A DNA stretch of 64,000 nucleotides, from contig JAEUGY010000068.1 of the NCBI GenBank assembly GCA_016794625.1, positions 1 through 64,000 on the forward strand, read 5' to 3'. The notes under the pieces are model-generated. The model saw only the letters and a program-made list of their open reading frames with translations, did no database searches and was not told where the DNA came from. Below, piece after piece: positions 41,459-50,036 of this stretch (the first letter of the stretch is position 1; each line of letters opens with the position of its first letter). Source of the DNA: Opitutaceae bacterium (GTDB taxonomy: Bacteria > Verrucomicrobiota > Verrucomicrobiia > Opitutales > Opitutaceae). The position numbers and the translations under genes were made by a program.

Positions 41459-42451
41459 TCAGGCGGTTTCAACCGGGCCCGCCTCGCGGCGGTCGCTCCG
41501 GGTGCGACGCCACCAGGTTTGCAGGCGGAGAAGGGCAAGGCCTGGCACCCAGGGACGTAGCAGTGACCAGGCTGGCCTCCGACTCGAAGGCGGGCGGGAT
41601 CCCAGCCGTTGGGCGAGACGGACCGCGGCGGCGGCGGCGGAGAGGTCGCGCTCTTCAATGGAGGCGACTGCGGTGGACTCGGCCAGGGCGGCGAGTACGG
41701 GGCGAAACCGGGCCAGTCGTGGATCGGAGGCCTGCTTTTCCAGAAAGAGCAGACGGTCGCGACCCGTTGCACGGGGCGGGCTCTCGCCCACCTGTCGGGA
41801 GGGCATCGTGGTGAAGGCCGCCCCGTCGAGGGCCAGTCGAATCAGCAGGTCGGCGGCGCTCCATGCGGACAACCGCGGGTCGCAACCGCCCATCACCAGC
41901 CAGCGATCGCGATTGAAAACCGCGGTCGACATCGGTGCGCCCTGCACCAGCCAGCGCTCGACGAGATCGAGGGGCGCAGGCGTCGGTTCGGGCGACAGTG
42001 GGGTTCTGTGGCGCTCCGAATCCAGGGGGGCATCCGGGATGAGCATGACATCATGACGCGCGCTGCAGGCGACCTGGAGTTCGCTCACGAAGGCAGTCGA
42101 GAGTTCGACCCCCGGCTCGTGCACATACACCCAGTCGGCTTTCGCCTGCGCCACCAGCCGGTTGCAGGCGTGCCCCATTCCCAGGTGGTCCGCGCCGATT
42201 TCCACCGCCAGCCCGAGGGAACGGGCGACCTCGGCGGTGCCATCCGTGCTGGCGTCGTCATAAACCAGGATCTCCGCAAACGGAGTGGTCTGGGCGCGCG
42301 CCGCTTCCACCACGTTCGGCAGATCGCGTGCGGATTGAAAGCACGGGATGAGCAGGCTGACCGGGACAGGGACGGACGGGTGAGGAGAAAACACAGGGAG
42401 GATGGAACGGCAACTCGGCGCGGAGCTAGTGTGGGTCTGACTCGCTTGCAT
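41459..42451 (-). CDS. GT2-fold protein with degenerate active-site motifs
   Basis: The protein has 330 residues from the ATG at 42451, overlapping the previous gene by 26 bases. The N-terminal GT2 fold is plain: VPVSLLIPCFQSARDLPNVVEAARAQ, ILVYDDASTDGTAEVARSLG, GMGHACNRLVAQAKADWVYV. Where an active GT2 has DxD, this one reads HEPGVELSTAF, and the later E-D pair is replaced by SAWSAADLLIRLALDG. It may be a pseudoenzyme, a regulator or partner of another transferase, or an enzyme with a different metal mode. The reading frame is open and base use is like that of its neighbours, so it is not an obvious pseudogene. Confidence 0.75.
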   Translation of the reverse strand: MQASQTHTSSAPSCRSILPVFSPHPSVPVPVSLLIPCFQSARDLPNVVEAARAQTTPFAEILVYDDASTDGTAEVARSLGLAVEIGADHLGMGHACNRLVAQAKADWVYVHEPGVELSTAFVSELQVACSARHDVMLIPDAPLDSERHRTPLSPEPTPAPLDLVERWLVQGAPMSTAVFNRDRWLVMGGCDPRLSAWSAADLLIRLALDGAAFTTMPSRQVGESPPRATGRDRLLFLEKQASDPRLARFRPVLAALAESTAVASIEERDLSAAAAAVRLAQRLGSRPPSSRRPAWSLLRPWVPGLALLRLQTWWRRTRSDRREAGPVETA

Positions 42452-43400
42452 AGCGATCCGGGGCGCGGAACACGGCGGCCAGACCTTCGAGATAGCCGCA
42501 GGTCGACCGCCACCGCAAGCGATGGGCGGGAGAACGCCAGGAGCGAAAAACGAACCAGGCCTTCGCCCGGCGAAAGGGAAGCGTCGCGGGAGAGACGGGC
42601 CGATGGAGATCAAAACCATGGGCGTGCAGGGTCTGGGCCCAGAGCGATTGCAGGGAAGGCACCAAGGTGTCGAGGTAGGCGAACTGCAGCCGCGATGCCG
42701 GAAGAACGTGTGTCAGTGACAAACTCGGTGTGTAGCCGGTGGTCCAGCCGGCGCGGAGCGTCTGGAGCACAAGATCCTTGTCCTCGACTCCTCCCAAGGG
42801 AGGGCCGCGCCAGGACCTGCGTTCGACCGCGGCCCGGTTGCGTTCAAGGTGCCGCACATAGCCTGGGACCAAGGCCGCCCTCCGGGCCACGAGACCCGCG
42901 CCGATGGGCGTCCAGACGGGCAGTGGACCTCCCGACTGTGCCGACCATTCCAAGGGGACCGGACCGTGATCCCGAACCGCCAGCGCCCAGGTGAAATCAG
43001 GAAGCCAGTCCGGGGGCGGGGCGAGGAAACGCGGGTGAATTCGGCCGCCGGCGGTCGCCATGCGCGGGTGGGCGTCCATGAAGGCGGCGGCCTGCACCAG
43101 GTAGTCGCGGGCGGGAACGGTGTCGTCATCCATGAACACCAGCAACGGTGCGGTGGTGGCGGATACGCCGCGCAAACGGGCGTCGATCAACCCCGCCCGG
43201 GGTTCGGTGAGCAGTTGGACGGTCCCCCCCGCCGCCACCTCGAGGGCGGTCAGCGGCGGGGAGGAACCGTTGTCGACCACGCAGAGTTCGAAGCCCCCCG
43301 CCGGGGGAACCTGGACGCGCAGGGCCGCCAGCACCTCGGCGAGCCGGGCTCGGTCGGGATTGCGGGTCGGAAGCACGACGGCGAGGGCGGGCGTGGTCAT
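42426..43400 (-). CDS. Glycosyltransferase, family 2
   Basis: The protein has 324 residues from the ATG at 43400, overlapping the previous stop as ATGA. The GT-A motifs are AVVLPTRNPDRARLAEVLAAL, LCVVDNGSSPPLTALEVAA, LVFMDDDTVPARDYLVQAAAF (DDD at about 91-93), and the late acceptor region GGVEDKDLVLQTLRAGWTTGYTPSLSLTHVLP. All of the expected acidic residues are present. It is paralogous to the GT2 at 40.5-41.5 kb. The C-terminal 80 residues (FRRAKAWFVFRSWRSPAHRLRW) are basic and aromatic, as in membrane-associated transferases. Confidence 0.9.
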   Translation of the reverse strand: MTTPALAVVLPTRNPDRARLAEVLAALRVQVPPAGGFELCVVDNGSSPPLTALEVAAGGTVQLLTEPRAGLIDARLRGVSATTAPLLVFMDDDTVPARDYLVQAAAFMDAHPRMATAGGRIHPRFLAPPPDWLPDFTWALAVRDHGPVPLEWSAQSGGPLPVWTPIGAGLVARRAALVPGYVRHLERNRAAVERRSWRGPPLGGVEDKDLVLQTLRAGWTTGYTPSLSLTHVLPASRLQFAYLDTLVPSLQSLWAQTLHAHGFDLHRPVSPATLPFRRAKAWFVFRSWRSPAHRLRWRSTCGYLEGLAAVFRAPDRYASESDPH

Positions 43401-44320
43401 CGCGCGAGGTGGTGACGCAGGCGGGCCTGCAGACCAAAGGTCACGGTCGAGGGCAATACGCGTTTGAGCAACCGTAGTCCCGGACTGTGGGTTGACGGTG
43501 GATTTCCGCCCGCGCGTTGGCACAGGGACAACGCGGCCGGCACATCGCGCCAGTGCCCGAGTGCGGCGAGCCGGTGGGCGATGCGTTCACCCTCGTCCGC
43601 CAGGGTCGCCCGCAGCCGCGGCGCGGCGGACGGAAGCATCCGCTCCAGCAGGCCGAGTTTGGCGAGCCAGACGGCGCGAAGGTTCGCGTTGCTGTGACTC
43701 GATTCGCGCCGGTGGGCGGTGACGAGGGACTCATTCAGGATTCGGGTGCGAACACCGCGCTGGGCGAGACGAAGGTGAAGGTCGAGGTCCTCCCAATACC
43801 TTAGCGATTCCTCGAAGCCCCCTGACTCCACCAGCGTCCGTCGACGGTAGAGTCCGTTGATGCCACCGACCGGATTGACGATCAGGTAGGACGCGGGATC
43901 GCGGGCGAGGGCGGTCGCGTCGTAGGTCCAGCGGATGTCGACCCGGCCCGTGGCTTCCTCAAGCCAGAGCATGTCGCAGAGAATCAGATCGGTGTCGTCG
44001 TCCGCCACCGCGCTCACGCGTTCCAGATAACGAGGATCGAGTTCGTCATCGGCATCGTGAAAATGCAGCCACTCGCAGGTACTGGACTCGGCCAGCCGGT
44101 TGCGCGCGGCGGCCGGCCCGACATTGACCGATGACCGGATCACCCGCGCGCCAAAGGACCGGGCGACGTCGGATGAACCGTCGCTGCTGCCGTCGTCGAA
44201 GACGACGATCTCGTCGAACGCACGCGTCTGCGCCGAGGCCGAGGCAAACAGCCGCGGGAGAAAGCGGGCCCCGTCCTTGCACGGCACGAGCAGGGCGAAA
44301 CGGGCGGAGGCGACGTTCAT
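43397..44320 (-). CDS. Glycosyltransferase, family 2
   Basis: The protein has 307 residues from the ATG at 44320, overlapping the methyltransferase stop as ATGA. FALLVPCKDGARFLPRLFASA, IVVFDDGSSDGSSDVARSFGA, AARNRLAESSTCEWLHFHDADDELDP (DxD about 93-95) and the late FEESLRYWEDLDLHLRLAQRG (the E-D pair) show a complete GT2 active site. It resembles the GT2 at 37.5 kb. It lies directly after the Wzt-linked methyltransferase in the operon and may add a sugar to the same end of the chain, though that is inference. Confidence 0.9.
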   Translation of the reverse strand: MNVASARFALLVPCKDGARFLPRLFASASAQTRAFDEIVVFDDGSSDGSSDVARSFGARVIRSSVNVGPAAARNRLAESSTCEWLHFHDADDELDPRYLERVSAVADDDTDLILCDMLWLEEATGRVDIRWTYDATALARDPASYLIVNPVGGINGLYRRRTLVESGGFEESLRYWEDLDLHLRLAQRGVRTRILNESLVTAHRRESSHSNANLRAVWLAKLGLLERMLPSAAPRLRATLADEGERIAHRLAALGHWRDVPAALSLCQRAGGNPPSTHSPGLRLLKRVLPSTVTFGLQARLRHHLAR

Positions 44321-44970
44321 GGGTGGCGGAGCCGCCATTGACGCCATTTGCGCCGCAGGCGCACCCAGGGGTGGAGTGGGCGGGCCGGCGCGATGGACGG
44401 GCAGCGGTCGGCGGCCAGCAGCAGCGGGTAGACGAGGTCTTCGTGCCGGGTGCAGACAAAGCAGCTCGTGATTCCCGTGACGACCTCCGCCACGAGCCCG
44501 CCGAAATCGTCCCGTCCGAGCAGACAGTGGTGACGCTCGGCCTCGTTGCCGCCCCACGCTCCCTGCGGGAACTCGCGATTCGGGGTCGTGGCCAGCAGGA
44601 CTCGCCCGCGTTGCTGCAGCGAAAGGACCAGCGCCCGCGCTTCCGCGCGGGGGAAGTGCTCGAGCACATCGTTGCAGAGAATCAGGTCGTAGGAGCCAAG
44701 TCCGGGCAGCAGGTCACGGATGTCACCGGACAAGACCCGGTTGTAGGCGAAGTCCCAGACCGGATTGCGATAGGGTTCGAAAAGTTCCACACCCTCAATC
44801 GTCACCTCCCACGTGCTTTTCTGGATACGACCATACCCGATATCCAGACTCTGCCGCAGCAGAAGCCCGTAGCTGCCCGTGCCGATGCCGACATCGAGGA
44901 TCGACCGCGGACGGCAGGCCTGGACGAAGTGCAGGACCGCGGGGACGTGTTCGGGGTTGCTCAGGGGCAT
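44317..44970 (-). CDS. Class I SAM-dependent methyltransferase
   Basis: The protein has 217 residues from the ATG at 44970; the longer open frame before it is a shadow of the ABC ATPase gene. SILDVGIGTGSYGLLLRQS at about 22-42 is the SAM-binding motif I, EVTIEGVELFEPYRNPVWDFAYNRV is motif II, and GSYDLILCNDVLEHFP is motif IV/V. It is a small methyltransferase of the Methyltransf_11/23 type. It lies 22 bases after a wzt with a carbohydrate-binding C-terminal domain, an arrangement that in known O-antigen systems goes with methyl capping of the non-reducing end. Acceptor and linkage are not visible. Confidence 0.85.
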   Translation of the reverse strand: MPLSNPEHVPAVLHFVQACRPRSILDVGIGTGSYGLLLRQSLDIGYGRIQKSTWEVTIEGVELFEPYRNPVWDFAYNRVLSGDIRDLLPGLGSYDLILCNDVLEHFPRAEARALVLSLQQRGRVLLATTPNREFPQGAWGGNEAERHHCLLGRDDFGGLVAEVVTGITSCFVCTRHEDLVYPLLLAADRCPSIAPARPLHPWVRLRRKWRQWRLRHP

Positions 44971-44992
44971 GGTAAAAGGCGGCGGAGCGTCG

Positions 44993-46255
44993 TCACTCCA
45001 CGCGGAAATCGGCTTCCGGCACATAGAAGGCGCGGTAGGCCTCGGCATGCCGGGTGATGGACTCGGCGGTCGGAAGCACATCGATGCGCACGACCGTTTC
45101 GATGAAATCCTCCATGCGCCCGCCGGCCCGGACGCCCACATTGAGCGTGTAGGCGCCGGGCGTGAGCCGGATGTTTTGCAGGTGACTGCGGACACGTACT
45201 CCCGCCCGTCCGGAGGCGAAGGAGAAGGCCGGTGACTGCACTGCGGCCACCTCCAGCCCCGCCGGCGAAAACCAGGCGTGAAAGACTTCGCAGGGCGTTT
45301 CAGGATTCGTCCCGGCGAGTTCGCAGACAAAGTCGAGCGAGCCGCCGAACGGAACCGACCACGCGGGCGACGCCGTGTCGAGGTGCTCCAGGCTGCGGAT
45401 CGTGACGCGTCCTCCCGCCCAGGCGGGCCGCTCGAGGGTCCGACAGTCGACCGCGCGCGGCGACCGACCGCCCACCTGTGTGTAACGGGCGACCGCCTCC
45501 ATGGGGGAACCGGCGAATTCCACCCGGCCGCCGGAAAGCAGAAGAGCGGAGTCGCACAGCCGCAGGATGGACTCCATCTGGTGACTGACGATGAGCACGG
45601 TGCGACCCTGGTTGAGCGTCGCCTCGCGCATTTTGCCGAGGCACTTTTGCTGAAACTGCAGATCACCCACGGCGAGCACTTCGTCGACGATCAGGATGTT
45701 GGGCTCCAGATGCGCCGCGACCGAGAAGGCGAGCCGTACGTACATGCCGCTCGAATACCGCTTCACCGGGGTGTCGAGGAAGCGCTCGACCTCGGAGAAG
45801 GCGACGATCTCGTCGAATTTGCGGCGGATCTCCGCGCGCGGCATGCCGAGGACCGCGCCATTCAGATAGATGTTCTCGCGACCGGTCAGTTCGGGATGAA
45901 ACCCGGTGCCCACCTCGAGTAGGGAAGCCACCCGACCGCGGATGGAGACCGAACCCCGCGTGGGTTCGGTGATGCGCGCCAGCACCTTCAACAGCGTGCT
46001 TTTGCCCGCACCGTTGCGACCCACGATGCCCACCACCTCCCCGCGACGGATGCTGAAGGAAACGTCCTGCAGGGCCCAGAAGTCCTCGCTCCCCGACGAA
46101 GCGTCGGAGCCGCGGGCCGGTGTCAGGCTCCGCCACAGCCGGCGGGCCCGGTCGGCGACCGCGTCTCGCAGCGTGTCATGGCGCGGCGCCCGGCCAATCC
46201 GGTAGTGCTTGGCGAGCCCGCGGGCCTGGATGACGATGTCGGCGTCGGAGTCCAC
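44993..46255 (-). CDS. wzt: ABC transporter ATP-binding subunit with Wzt C-terminal domain
   Basis: The protein has 420 residues from the GTG at 46255, two bases after the permease stop; an in-frame ATG at 46303 would overlap that gene more. The nucleotide-binding domain has Walker A GRNGAGKST (79-87), signature YSSGMYVRL and Walker B ILIVDEVLAVGD (about 187-198). Residues from about 270 on (VTIRSLEHLDTASPAWSVPFGGSLDFVCEL through VRAGGRMEDFIETVVRIDV) form the beta-sandwich Wzt_C domain that binds the end of the exported glycan. With wzm it exports lipid-linked polysaccharide across the inner membrane. Confidence 0.92.
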   Translation of the reverse strand: MDSDADIVIQARGLAKHYRIGRAPRHDTLRDAVADRARRLWRSLTPARGSDASSGSEDFWALQDVSFSIRRGEVVGIVGRNGAGKSTLLKVLARITEPTRGSVSIRGRVASLLEVGTGFHPELTGRENIYLNGAVLGMPRAEIRRKFDEIVAFSEVERFLDTPVKRYSSGMYVRLAFSVAAHLEPNILIVDEVLAVGDLQFQQKCLGKMREATLNQGRTVLIVSHQMESILRLCDSALLLSGGRVEFAGSPMEAVARYTQVGGRSPRAVDCRTLERPAWAGGRVTIRSLEHLDTASPAWSVPFGGSLDFVCELAGTNPETPCEVFHAWFSPAGLEVAAVQSPAFSFASGRAGVRVRSHLQNIRLTPGAYTLNVGVRAGGRMEDFIETVVRIDVLPTAESITRHAEAYRAFYVPEADFRVE

Positions 46256-46257
46256 GG

Positions 46258-47085
46258 CTAGAGGATGTCGGCAAACTGACGCTCGGTCCGGCGGAAGTAC
46301 CACAGACCGGAAACGATCAGGATGGCGCTGATCACGCCGGAGGAAACAAGACTGGGAAGAAAGAGTTCCTGTTGTTCACCCAGCAGGCACCACCGAAATC
46401 CCTCGACCACCCCGGTGAGCGGATTGAGGGCGAGCAGCTCGCGCCAGCTCGGGAGGAACTGGGTGCTGAATCCCACCGGGGTCACAAACATGCCGATCTG
46501 GAGCAGGAACGGCGTGATGAAACGAAAATCCCGATACTTGACGGTGAGGGCACCGATCCAGAGGCCCGCCCCGATGGCCGGGGCGAGGGCGGCCGCCATG
46601 AACAGGGGCAGAAACGCCCAGCGCCAGGTGGGCCCGATGCCGGCCAGGGGGGCGAAGGGCAGTGTGAGGGCCAGCAGCACCAGGCAGTCGACCAGGGCGA
46701 CGCCGAGCGCCGAGAGCGGGAGGATTAACCGGGGAAAATAGACCTTGCCGACCAGGTGGGTGTTTGACGTCAGACTGTTTCCGGCGCCGATGAAGGCGGA
46801 GGAAAAGAGCATCCAGGCAATCTGCCCGGCCAGCACCACCGCCACGTAAGGCAGCGAACCCGAGGGCATGCGTGCGAGTTTGCTGAAGACAAACGTGAGC
46901 AGGATCGTCTGGACCGTGGGCTGGATGATCACCCAGAGCACGCCCATGGCGGTCTGTTTGTAGCGCACCTTGATGTCGCGCCAGGCGAGGAACCCCAGCA
47001 ACTCCCGATAACGCCAGAGATCCCGCACATAGTGCCGGTCGGCGCGTCCGGCCTCGATCAGCAGGTCTTCCACCGGTGCAGCCAT
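46258..47085 (-). CDS. wzm: ABC-2 type polysaccharide exporter permease
   Basis: This 275-residue protein has six membrane segments. RELLGFLAWRDIKVRYKQTAMGVLWVIIQPTVQTILL is the N-terminal gate-helix and helix 1 of Wzm/TagG-type permeases, and WIGALTVKYRDFRFITPFLLQIGMFVTPVGFSTQFLP is the conserved C-terminal half. It pairs with the ATPase two bases downstream. It moves a polymerised glycan, still bound to undecaprenyl diphosphate, to the periplasm. It follows the GT4 gene by three bases. Confidence 0.93.
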   Translation of the reverse strand: MAAPVEDLLIEAGRADRHYVRDLWRYRELLGFLAWRDIKVRYKQTAMGVLWVIIQPTVQTILLTFVFSKLARMPSGSLPYVAVVLAGQIAWMLFSSAFIGAGNSLTSNTHLVGKVYFPRLILPLSALGVALVDCLVLLALTLPFAPLAGIGPTWRWAFLPLFMAAALAPAIGAGLWIGALTVKYRDFRFITPFLLQIGMFVTPVGFSTQFLPSWRELLALNPLTGVVEGFRWCLLGEQQELFLPSLVSSGVISAILIVSGLWYFRRTERQFADIL

Positions 47086-47088
47086 GGT

Positions 47089-48165
47089 TCAGTAGGCCTG
47101 CGCCAGACGCTGGCGGAAGGCGGAAAAGGAAAAGTGCCCGGCGCGCGCGCGGATCCGCGCGGCGTCCCACGGGCGTCGCAGGGCGGTGAGCAGGGCGGTG
47201 GCCAGCGCGGGAGCGTCGTCCGGGGGCGCCAGTAGTCCGGAGTCGGAATCCACCAACTCGGGCACCGCGCCGGCGCGGACTCCCACACAGGGTTTGCCAT
47301 GCGCCATGGCTTCGAGAAAGACCAGGCCGAAACCTTCGCGGGTGCTGGGCAGGGCAAAAATCCGGCAGCGCTCGTATTCCGACCGGAGCGCCTTGTCATC
47401 GAGTGAGCCGGTGAAGTCCACCGCGTCGTCCAGTCCGAGGGTTTGCGCTACGCCGCGCAACCGATCCCGATCCGCGCCCTCTCCCACGATGCGCAGGCGG
47501 AGGGCGGGTTCGTCCGTGCGAGCCAGGGCGACGGCGTGGAGCAGGAGTTCGATTCCCTTGTAGGGCTCCCGTGGATCCAGCCGCGAAACGGAAAGAATGA
47601 CAGGGTCCGCCACCGGCGTGCGCTTCGGCGCCGGGGCGCCGGGGTCGGGGAAAACCGCCGGGTCGAGCGCATTGGGCAGCACCCGGATCCGTGACGCCCT
47701 CAGCCCGGGAAGGCGGGCGAGGAGGCGGGCGCGCGTGTCCTCGCTGACACACCAGATGCCGGTCGTGCCGTTCAGCGCCCAGCGCACCAGCGGCCGCGTT
47801 GGACCATCGACTTCGATGCCATGAGCCACGAGGTAGACGGCCAGGTGCGGATTGAACCCGCGCGCGATGCGGGCCACGGGAAGCAGGTGCACATGACCGC
47901 AAATCAGGCGACGGGCCCCACGCGACGCCCGCAGCGTGTGAAGCAAAAACCGCAGACGACTGCGCCCGGCCGCGAGCCAGTTGACCGGTGCGCGGCCGGT
48001 CCCGCCGGGCTCGTGGCGGGAGGAGTCCTGAGGGTCGTTGAGCGTACAGACTTCGAGTGCGGTGGTACCGGCATCCTCAGCCAGGGCTCGAAGGTAGAGC
48101 TGCAACATGCGTGCGATGCCGCCACGACTGGCGTACAGTTCGGGGCACAGGAGCACCACCTTCAT
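47089..48165 (-). CDS. Glycosyltransferase, family 4 type
   Basis: The protein has 358 residues from the ATG at 48165, overlapping the asnB stop as ATGA; the long frame before it is a shadow of asnB. MKVVLLCPELYASRGGIARMLQLYLRAL is the acceptor Rossmann entry with its glycine loop. PVILSVSRLDPREPYKGIELLLHAVAL, LRIVGEGADRDRL and CRIFALPSTREGFGLVFLEAMAHGKPCVGVRAGAVPELV are the donor domain, with the standard E-x7-E. It is the second gene of the operon and may act early in chain assembly. Confidence 0.92.
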   Translation of the reverse strand: MKVVLLCPELYASRGGIARMLQLYLRALAEDAGTTALEVCTLNDPQDSSRHEPGGTGRAPVNWLAAGRSRLRFLLHTLRASRGARRLICGHVHLLPVARIARGFNPHLAVYLVAHGIEVDGPTRPLVRWALNGTTGIWCVSEDTRARLLARLPGLRASRIRVLPNALDPAVFPDPGAPAPKRTPVADPVILSVSRLDPREPYKGIELLLHAVALARTDEPALRLRIVGEGADRDRLRGVAQTLGLDDAVDFTGSLDDKALRSEYERCRIFALPSTREGFGLVFLEAMAHGKPCVGVRAGAVPELVDSDSGLLAPPDDAPALATALLTALRRPWDAARIRARAGHFSFSAFRQRLAQAY

Positions 48166-50036
48166 CGCGAGCCCTCCCGGTTGAGAAAGGTGAGCAGCAC
48201 GGCCAGACTCCAGAGTCGTGACCAGCCGCGGCTGTCCCGGCTGCGACGGAAGCGCGTCCATGCGGTCTGGACGGCGGCGACTTCGAAGAAACCGCTCTTG
48301 CGGACGCTCTCCGCGCTGAACGTGTCCTCGAGGAACGGAAGCAGATCTCGGCGCATCCACGTGTCCATCGGCACGGTGAAGCCCCACTTGGGCCGTCCGG
48401 CCACGCCCGGGGGCAGCAGATCGGCGACCGCCTTGGCCAAGGCGGATTTCGGTTGTGCGGGGGTGTTGCGCCAGGCACTCGGCTGGCACCAGAGCCACTC
48501 GATCAAGGGACGGTCGACGAAGGGCACCCGCAGTTCGAGGGAGTGATGCATCGACATGACATCGCCGTCGCGCAAGAGCACGTCCGACATGTAGGTCTGC
48601 AACTCCCATGCGGAGAGTCTCTCGAAGGAATCCGCGTCCGACAAGGCCGAGCGCAACGCGGCGTGAGCGGGGTGCAGGGTGGAGCCGCCCGGCCGGCCCG
48701 TCAGGAGCCGCACCGCTTGGCGCGACCAGACGCGACGCGAGGTGGCGGCGAGGTCGTTGGGGTCGCGGGTGGCGGCAAAACAGTCCCACAGCTTTTGGCT
48801 GCGCATCGATCCTCGGCCCATCACCCGGGCCATCGCGCGACGAATGGGAGCGGGAATCCACCGCCACCACGCCTGCCACGTCGCCAGCTGCGGCAGTTCG
48901 CGAAAGGATCCGTAACCGCCGAAGAGTTCGTCCGCTCCCAGTCCGGAGAGCACGACCCGGACGCCTCCGGCCCGGGCGGCTTCGCTGGCGTAAAACGTAT
49001 TGATGGCATCTCCCGTGGGTTGATCCATCGCGGCGAGGATGCGCTCAAGATCGCGGGCCAGTCGCGCACCACTGACGACCAGCGTCTGGTGGTCGCAGCC
49101 CAGGTGCCGGGCAGCCGCGGCGGCGGGCTCACTCTCCGAGTATCCGGGCTCGTCGAAACCAACCGAGAAACTCCGGACGGGCGCGGTGGCGGCCTGGGTG
49201 GCCAGGGCGACGAGGGAGGTGGAGTCGAGACCCCCGGAGAGAAAAAAGCCGACGGGCACATCCGCAATCAGGTGAGCGCGGACAGAGTCGGCCAGCCGCT
49301 GGCGGAGTTGGCCGGTGAACTCCTCTCCGTCGGTGCAGGCGGAGTGACTCCGGTCGCGTCGCGAAAAATCCCAGAAACGCACCCGTTCGAGCCGACCGCC
49401 CTTCCAGCGGGCGCATTCCCCGGGGAGCAGGCTGGTCACTCCCCGGTAAACGGTGCGAGGGGCCGGGACCGCCAGAAACGCCAGCGCGTCTTCCACGGCC
49501 TGAGGATCGATCTCGAGATCGTTGCAGCCCTGCCGCAAGGCCCGGATTTCGGAGGCAAACTCCAAGTCATGGCCGGGGGAGGACGTGCGAACGTAAAGGG
49601 GTTTGATGCCGAACGGGTCCCGGACCAGGACCAGCGTCTGGGCGAAATCGTCCCACACGGCAAAGGCGAACATGCCGCGAAAGCGAGCGTAGCACGCTTC
49701 GCCCCAATGCAGAAAGGACGCCAGCACGACCTCCGTATCACACTCGGTCCGGAAGGCGCGTCCGTGGGATTCGAGTTCCGTGCGCAGTTCGCGGAAATTG
49801 AGCAGAGCTCCATTGAACACCAGGGTGTATCGAGCGTCATCGCTTTGCCACGGTTGATGCCCTTCCTGCGGGTCAATGATCGCCAGCCGGCGGACCCCCA
49901 ACGTCATCGGTCCACGCGTGATCTGGCCCCCCTCATCCGGTCCCCGATGAACCAAGGCGGCACACATCCGTTCGACTCTCGCGACGCGGTCGGCGGGAGA
50001 AACACGGGTGCTGAAGATTCCGGCGATTCCACACAT
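48162..50036 (-). CDS. asnB: Asparagine synthase (glutamine-hydrolysing) family amidotransferase
   Basis: This 624-residue protein begins MCGIAGIFSTR, with the processed Cys2 as glutaminase nucleophile (class II GATase, about 1-210: RLAIIDPQEGHQPWQ, FNGALLNFRELR, DTEVVLASF, FRGMFAFAVWDD). The ATP-pyrophosphatase domain (about 235-600) has VGFFLSGGLDSTSLVALATQ and VVLSGLGADELFGGYGSF. It is the first gene of the 20-gene polysaccharide operon. Homologs in O-antigen and exopolysaccharide loci are thought to amidate uronic acids, so that role is as likely as free asparagine synthesis. It starts 271 bases after the pfpI-like gene end. Confidence 0.9.
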   Translation of the reverse strand: MCGIAGIFSTRVSPADRVARVERMCAALVHRGPDEGGQITRGPMTLGVRRLAIIDPQEGHQPWQSDDARYTLVFNGALLNFRELRTELESHGRAFRTECDTEVVLASFLHWGEACYARFRGMFAFAVWDDFAQTLVLVRDPFGIKPLYVRTSSPGHDLEFASEIRALRQGCNDLEIDPQAVEDALAFLAVPAPRTVYRGVTSLLPGECARWKGGRLERVRFWDFSRRDRSHSACTDGEEFTGQLRQRLADSVRAHLIADVPVGFFLSGGLDSTSLVALATQAATAPVRSFSVGFDEPGYSESEPAAAAARHLGCDHQTLVVSGARLARDLERILAAMDQPTGDAINTFYASEAARAGGVRVVLSGLGADELFGGYGSFRELPQLATWQAWWRWIPAPIRRAMARVMGRGSMRSQKLWDCFAATRDPNDLAATSRRVWSRQAVRLLTGRPGGSTLHPAHAALRSALSDADSFERLSAWELQTYMSDVLLRDGDVMSMHHSLELRVPFVDRPLIEWLWCQPSAWRNTPAQPKSALAKAVADLLPPGVAGRPKWGFTVPMDTWMRRDLLPFLEDTFSAESVRKSGFFEVAAVQTAWTRFRRSRDSRGWSRLWSLAVLLTFLNREGSR

